64,000 nucleotides of DNA. Origin: Bradyrhizobium vignae. GTDB lineage: Bacteria; Pseudomonadota; Alphaproteobacteria; Rhizobiales; Xanthobacteraceae. A program made the translations under genes and the position numbers. The stretch covers positions 1-64,000 of the forward strand of contig NZ_RDQF01000035.1 in NCBI RefSeq assembly GCF_004114425.1, read 5' to 3'. The notes under the pieces were generated by a model. That model did no database searches, was not told the origin of the DNA, and saw only the letters and a list, made by a program, of their open reading frames with translations. Below are positions 59,932 to 64,000 of this stretch, piece by piece. Within the stretch, counting starts at the first letter, position 1. The number at the start of each line of letters is the position of its first letter.

Positions 59932-61353
59932 ATGGCCGATACATCCTTCGACGTCATCATCATCGGCTCCGGTCCCGGCGGCTATGTCACCGCGATCCGC
60001 GCCGCGCAGCTCGGCCTCAAGACGGCAATCGTGGAAAAATCCTATCTCGGCGGCATCTGCCTGAATTGGGGCTGCATCCCGACCAAGGCGCTGCTGCGTT
60101 CGGCCGAGATCTACCACTACATGCAGCACGCCAAGGATTACGGCCTCTCGGCGGAGAAGGTCTCGTTCGATCCGAAGGCCGTGGTGCAGCGCTCGCGCGG
60201 CGTCTCCAAGCGGCTGAACGACGGCGTCGGCTTCCTGATGAAGAAGAACAAGGTCAGCGTGATCTGGGGCGCCGCCTCGATCGACGCGCCCGGCAAGGTC
60301 ACCGTGAAGAAGTCCGATGTCGAGGGTCCGAAGGGGGCGCTGGGCGAGGGGACGTATCAGGCCAAGCACATCATCGTCGCGACCGGCGCCCGGCCGCGCG
60401 TGCTGCCCGGCCTTGAGCCTGACAAGAAGCTGGTCTGGACCTATTTCGAGGCGATGATCCCGGAGCGGATGCCGAAGTCGCTGCTGGTGGTCGGCTCCGG
60501 CGCGATCGGCATCGAGTTCGCTTCGTTCTTCCACACCATGGGTAGCGACGTCACCGTGGTCGAGGTGCTGCCGCAGATCCTCCCCGTCGAGGATGCCGAG
60601 ATCGCAGGTCTTGCGCGCAAGCGCTTCGAGAAGCAGGGCATTAAGATCATGTCCTCGACCAAGGTGACCAAGCTCGAGAAGAAGGCCGACAGCGTCGTCG
60701 CCACCATCGACGACGGCAAGGGCAAGCCCGTGACGACCGAGTTCGAGCGCGTGATCTCGGCGGTTGGCGTCGTCGGCAACATCGAAAATCTGGGACTCGA
60801 AAAGCTCGGCGTCAAAACCGATCGCGGCATCATCGTGGTCGACGGCTACGGCAAAACCAACGTTCCCGGCATCTACGCCATCGGCGACGTCTCCGGTCCC
60901 CCGATGCTGGCCCACAAGGCCGAGCATGAGGGCGTGATCTGCGTCGAGGCGATCAAGGGCCTCAATCCGCATCCCATGGACAAGAACATGATCCCGGGCT
61001 GCACCTATTGTCATCCGCAGGTGGCCTCCGTAGGCCTCACCGAAGCCAAGGCGAAGGAGAGTGGCCGCGAGATCCGCGTCGGCCGCTTCCCCTTCGTCGG
61101 CAATGGCAAGGCGATCGCGCTCGGCGAGGACCAGGGCCTCGTCAAGGTGATCTTCGACAAGAAGACCGGCCAGCTGCTCGGCGCCCACATGGTCGGCGCC
61201 GAGGTCACCGAGCTGATCCAGGGCTACGTGGTCGCCATGAACCTGGAGACGACGGAAGAAGAGCTGATGCACACGGTGTTCCCGCATCCGACCCTGTCGG
61301 AGATGATGAAGGAAGCCGTGCTGGATGCGTACGGACGGGTGTTGAATATTTGA
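59932..61353 (+). CDS. lpdA: Dihydrolipoyl dehydrogenase (PDH E3)
   Basis: A 473-residue FAD disulfide oxidoreductase re-oxidising dihydrolipoyl groups with NAD+. The FAD motif GSGPGGYVTAIRAAQLG lies near residue 11, the redox disulfide in GGICLNWGCIPTKALL near 42, the NAD motif GSGAIGIEFASFF near 190, and the catalytic His region MHTVFPHPTLSEM near 450. It has no lipoyl domain of its own. It closes the pdhA-B-C operon. Confidence 0.97.
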   Translation: MADTSFDVIIIGSGPGGYVTAIRAAQLGLKTAIVEKSYLGGICLNWGCIPTKALLRSAEIYHYMQHAKDYGLSAEKVSFDPKAVVQRSRGVSKRLNDGVGFLMKKNKVSVIWGAASIDAPGKVTVKKSDVEGPKGALGEGTYQAKHIIVATGARPRVLPGLEPDKKLVWTYFEAMIPERMPKSLLVVGSGAIGIEFASFFHTMGSDVTVVEVLPQILPVEDAEIAGLARKRFEKQGIKIMSSTKVTKLEKKADSVVATIDDGKGKPVTTEFERVISAVGVVGNIENLGLEKLGVKTDRGIIVVDGYGKTNVPGIYAIGDVSGPPMLAHKAEHEGVICVEAIKGLNPHPMDKNMIPGCTYCHPQVASVGLTEAKAKESGREIRVGRFPFVGNGKAIALGEDQGLVKVIFDKKTGQLLGAHMVGAEVTELIQGYVVAMNLETTEEELMHTVFPHPTLSEMMKEAVLDAYGRVLNI

Positions 61354-61417
61354 CCGAGCGCCACCGCCGTCGTTGCGAGCGAAGAGAGCTGTTTGCAGAA
61401 TAAGAAGGAAATCACCC

Positions 61418-62659
61418 ATGCACGACAACGACAACCTCACCATCGAACGCCCGACCTTCGTCACCCATCTCGAATGCGCGATGGAAGGCGATCATTACGC
61501 GGCCGACCAGGTCCACAACCTCTCCAAGGCCGGCAAGCCGCTGCTCGTGCGCTACGACCTCGCCGGCGTGAAGAAGGCGCTGACGAAAGACGCGCTTGCC
61601 CAGCGGCCCGGCGACATGTGGCGCTACCGCGAGCTGCTGCCGGTGCGCAAATGCAAGGACATCGTCTCGCTCGGCGAAGTCACGACGCCCTTGATCCGGT
61701 TGCCCAAGCTCGGCGCAAAACTCGGTGGCGGCGAGATCATCGTGAAGGACGAGGGACGGCTGCCGACCGGCTCGTTCAAGGCGCGTGGCCTGGTGATGGC
61801 GGTGTCGATGGGCAAGGCGCTCGGCATCAAGCACATGGCGATGCCGACCAACGGCAATGCCGGTGCGGCGCTGGCGGCCTATGCGACGAGCTGCGGCATC
61901 AAGACGACGATCTTCTGCCCGGCCGATACGCCCGAAGTGAATGTCAGCGAGATCGAGCTGCAGGGCGCGACCGTCTACCGCGTCAATGGCTATATCGACG
62001 ATTGCGGCAAGATCGTCGGCGAGGGCAAGGCCAAGGTCGGCTGGTTCGACACCTCGACGCTGAAGGAGCCATACCGCATCGAGGGCAAGAAGACGATGGG
62101 CCTCGAGCTCGCCGAGCAGCTCGGCTGGGACGTGCCCGACGTGATCTTCTATCCAACCGGCGGCGGCACCGGCCTGATCGGCATGTGGAAGGCCTTCGAC
62201 GAGCTCGAGAAGATCGGCTTCATCGGCTCAAAGCGCCCGCGCATGGTCGCGGTGCAGGCCTCCGGCTGCGCGCCGATGGTGCGGGCTTTCGAGGCCGGCA
62301 CCGAGCATGCGACGCGCTGGGAGGACGCCCACACCATTGCGTCGGGCATCCGCGTGCCGCAGGCGATCGGCGATTTCCTGATCCTGCGTGCAGTCCGCGA
62401 GAGCAAAGGCTTTGCCATCGCAGTCGACGACGACAAGATCTCGTCGGCGCTGAGCGAGGTTGCTCGCGAGGAGGGGCTTTTGCTGTGCCCCGAGGGCGCG
62501 GCCACCTATGCCGCTTACAAGGAGAGCCTTGCCGATGGTCGCGTCAGCAAGACCGACCGCGTGATGCTGTTCAACTGTGCCACCGGTCTGAAATATCCGC
62601 TGCCGCCGGTCACCCGCACGCTCGATCGCCACAAGCCGATCGATTACTCGCAGTTCTGA
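61418..62659 (+). CDS. Threonine synthase-like PLP enzyme
   Basis: A 413-residue fold-type II PLP enzyme. The PLP Lys lies in GRLPTGSFKARGLVM near residue 120, the phosphate loop in NGNAGAALAAYA near 152, and the C-terminal glycine loop in YPTGGGTGLIGMWKAF. Threonine synthase (O-phosphohomoserine to threonine) is the best match, but related lyases share these motifs. The start MHDNDNL at 61418 has AAGAAGGA upstream; a longer frame begins earlier. It follows lpdA by 64 bases. Confidence 0.85.
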   Translation: MHDNDNLTIERPTFVTHLECAMEGDHYAADQVHNLSKAGKPLLVRYDLAGVKKALTKDALAQRPGDMWRYRELLPVRKCKDIVSLGEVTTPLIRLPKLGAKLGGGEIIVKDEGRLPTGSFKARGLVMAVSMGKALGIKHMAMPTNGNAGAALAAYATSCGIKTTIFCPADTPEVNVSEIELQGATVYRVNGYIDDCGKIVGEGKAKVGWFDTSTLKEPYRIEGKKTMGLELAEQLGWDVPDVIFYPTGGGTGLIGMWKAFDELEKIGFIGSKRPRMVAVQASGCAPMVRAFEAGTEHATRWEDAHTIASGIRVPQAIGDFLILRAVRESKGFAIAVDDDKISSALSEVAREEGLLLCPEGAATYAAYKESLADGRVSKTDRVMLFNCATGLKYPLPPVTRTLDRHKPIDYSQF

Positions 62660-62664
62660 CTTGC

Positions 62665-62825
62665 CTCTTCCTCTCCCCGTTCTCACGGGGGCGCGACGAG
62701 TTTCGCTCGCGCTGGGAGGGTTGGGGTGAGGGGCCTGTCTCCGCGAATGAGATCTTCGTGAGATCTGAACCCCCTCATCCGAATTGCTTCGCTTCGACCT
62801 CGCCCCGCAAGCGGGGCGAGGGGAA
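62665..62825. repeat. GC-rich intergenic repeat array
   Basis: A spacer with several short palindromes: CTCCCCGTTCTCACGGGG, GAATGAGATCTTCGTGAGATC and CGCCCCGCAAGCGGGGCG. The type is common between Bradyrhizobium genes. It separates the threonine synthase-like gene from the transporter gene. Confidence 0.6.
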
Positions 62826-62858
62826 GAAAAACAAAACGACATCGCTGGGGAGAAGACA

Positions 62859-63830
62859 ATGAAGAAGGCCGTCTGGGCTGCACTGATTGCTGTTCTCGCT
62901 GTGACCGGTGCCGCGCGCGCCGATGACTATCCCTCCCGTCCCATCACCATCATCGTGCCCTTCGCGGCCGGTGGGCCTTCGGATGCCATGGCGCGGGTGC
63001 TTGCCGAGCGGATGCGGGTGACGTTGGGGCAGCCGGTGGTGATCGAGAACGTCACGGGCGCGGGCGGCTCGATCGGCGTCGGCCGCGCCGTGCAATCGCC
63101 GCCGGACGGCTACACCATCTCCTTCGGCCACCTCGGCACCCATGTGGCCAACGGTGCCGTCTACAAGCTCAAATACGACCTCGTCGCCGACCTCGAGCCG
63201 GTGGTGCTGCTGCCGAGCAATCCGATGATCGTGGTCAGCAAGAACGCGGTGCCCGCGACCTCGCTGAAGGAGCTGTTGGACTGGCTGAAATCACGACCGT
63301 CGCCGCCGACTGCCGGCACCGCCGGTGCAGGCTCCGGCAGCCACATCGCCGGGGTTTATTTCGAGAGCGTCTCCGGCATCAAGCTGCAATACGTGCCGTA
63401 TCGCGGTACTGCGCCCGCGCTGAACGACCTTATCGCCGGCCAGATCGATATCATCGTCGACCAGACCTCCAACTCCATCAACCAGGTCCGCGCCGGCACC
63501 ATCCGCGCCTACGCCATCACAGACGACAAGCGCCTGGCCTCGGCACCGGAGATCCCGACCGCGGCGGAGGCGGGCCTCAAAGGCTTCACCATGACGCTGT
63601 GGTCCGGCATGTGGGTGCCGAAGGGGACGCCGAAAGAGATCGTGGTCAAGCTCAACGCCGCGGCCGTGGAGGCGCTGAACGATCCCGCGGTGAGGAAGCA
63701 GCTCGAAAACCAGGGCCTGGAGATGACACCGAAGGATCAGCTCACGCCCGAAGCACTTGGCACTCGCCAGCAGGCCGAGATCGCAAAATGGTGGCCGATG
63801 ATCAAGGCGGCGAATATCAAGGTGGATTGA
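62859..63830 (+). CDS. Tripartite tricarboxylate transporter (TctC/Bug) binding protein
   Basis: A 323-residue periplasmic binding protein. The signal (MKKAVWAALIAVLAVTGAARA) is followed by PSRPITIIVPFAAGGPSDAMAR and GAGGSIGVGRAVQSPPDGYTI near residue 70, typical of the Bug family that binds carboxylates. GGGGAGAAG precedes the ATG at 62859. No TctA/TctB membrane genes are next to it, so it is probably an orphan binding protein with an unknown ligand. Confidence 0.9.
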   Translation: MKKAVWAALIAVLAVTGAARADDYPSRPITIIVPFAAGGPSDAMARVLAERMRVTLGQPVVIENVTGAGGSIGVGRAVQSPPDGYTISFGHLGTHVANGAVYKLKYDLVADLEPVVLLPSNPMIVVSKNAVPATSLKELLDWLKSRPSPPTAGTAGAGSGSHIAGVYFESVSGIKLQYVPYRGTAPALNDLIAGQIDIIVDQTSNSINQVRAGTIRAYAITDDKRLASAPEIPTAAEAGLKGFTMTLWSGMWVPKGTPKEIVVKLNAAAVEALNDPAVRKQLENQGLEMTPKDQLTPEALGTRQQAEIAKWWPMIKAANIKVD

Positions 63831-63877
63831 GGCGCGCGTCGTCAGGTCATCCAAACTCGGCGCTGACGGCCAGGCGA

Positions 63878-64000
63878 TCATTGCGTGGATTCGTCGCCTG
63901 CTGCCAGCGCCACCTCCAGGCATTTCATCAGATCCGACGCGTTGAACGGCTTGTCGAGAAAGCAGGTTGCCCCGGCTTTGTGTGCACGCACACGTACGCT
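63878..64000 (-). CDS. C-terminal end of a response regulator (partial)
   Basis: Forty residues reach the window edge, ending with the receiver-domain tail AHKAGATCFLDKPFNASDLM and CLEVALAAGDESTQ before a TGA. The conserved Lys of KPF and its surroundings identify a receiver domain. The domain order of the full protein and its partner kinase lie outside the window. Confidence 0.8.
   Translation of the reverse strand, partial: SVRVRAHKAGATCFLDKPFNASDLMKCLEVALAAGDESTQ

Noticed and set aside
62665..62825. CRISPR-like array
   Set aside because: The short palindromes differ from each other and have no regular repeat-spacer periodicity.

Overview
The window reads as chromosomal DNA from a slow-growing rhizobial alphaproteobacterium, most probably Bradyrhizobium. 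The evidence is high-GC coding sequence with strong G/C third-position bias, an alphaproteobacterial SOS box (GAAC-N7-GAAC) upstream of lexA, rhizobial-type intergenic mosaic repeats, and gene order. From memory, the string gltA-gltX-comEC-lexA-moeA-moaC-trpC-trpD-ppiD-tpiA-secG-pyrG-kdsA-eno-ftsB-pdhA-pdhB-pdhC-lpdA is a conserved rhizobial backbone. It can be followed almost end to end here, with blocks of other genes between its members.

Layout. 1-6.6 kb: a minus-strand sugar operon (ROK regulator, binding protein, two permeases, ATPase, SDR oxidoreductase). 6.8-9.7 kb: gltA and gltX. 9.9-19 kb: a non-backbone block with glnS, a three-gene cluster (RNase Z-like hydrolase, TrpF-like protein without the usual catalytic Cys, PF04008 'adenosine-specific kinase'), a YbhB-type protein, a second-type-I-like glutamine synthetase, an SPW membrane protein, an MHS transporter and a DUF2171 protein. 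19-24.5 kb: comEC (disrupted by two single-base frameshifts), a hypothetical, lexA and moeA. 24.6-32 kb: a second block with a decayed ParE-type toxin-antitoxin locus, tiny ORFs, a YihX-like HAD phosphatase, an FMN hydroxy-acid dehydrogenase, a CtpA protease and a GGDEF-EAL protein. 32-39.6 kb: moaC-trpC-trpD-ppiD and, divergently, tpiA-secG-pyrG. 39.6-46.8 kb: a phospholipid methyltransferase-like gene, a two-component system, kdsA, an MFS carrier, queF and a Vgb-type beta-propeller protein. 47-51.7 kb: eno, three redox/hydrolase genes and ftsB. 52-54.7 kb: a GAF-Fis regulator with an aldehyde dehydrogenase. 55-61.4 kb: the pyruvate dehydrogenase operon, carrying a DUF5076 gene, an Fcy1-like deaminase and a small membrane protein. 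61.4-64 kb: a threonine synthase-like enzyme, a Bug/TctC binding protein and the end of a response regulator.

Functionally the backbone is housekeeping: TCA entry (gltA, PDH), lower glycolysis (tpiA, eno), tryptophan and molybdopterin synthesis, CTP and Kdo synthesis, translation, SOS control and division. The inserted blocks carry transport, stress, signalling and unexplained genes. The most interesting candidates are the MBL/TrpF-like/PF04008 cluster at 11.6-13.9 kb, the broken comEC, the toxin-antitoxin fossil near 24.8 kb, and three copies of a two-hairpin repeat whose end supplies the stop codon of the neighbouring gene. No tRNA, rRNA, CRISPR array, intact insertion sequence or prophage was recognised.
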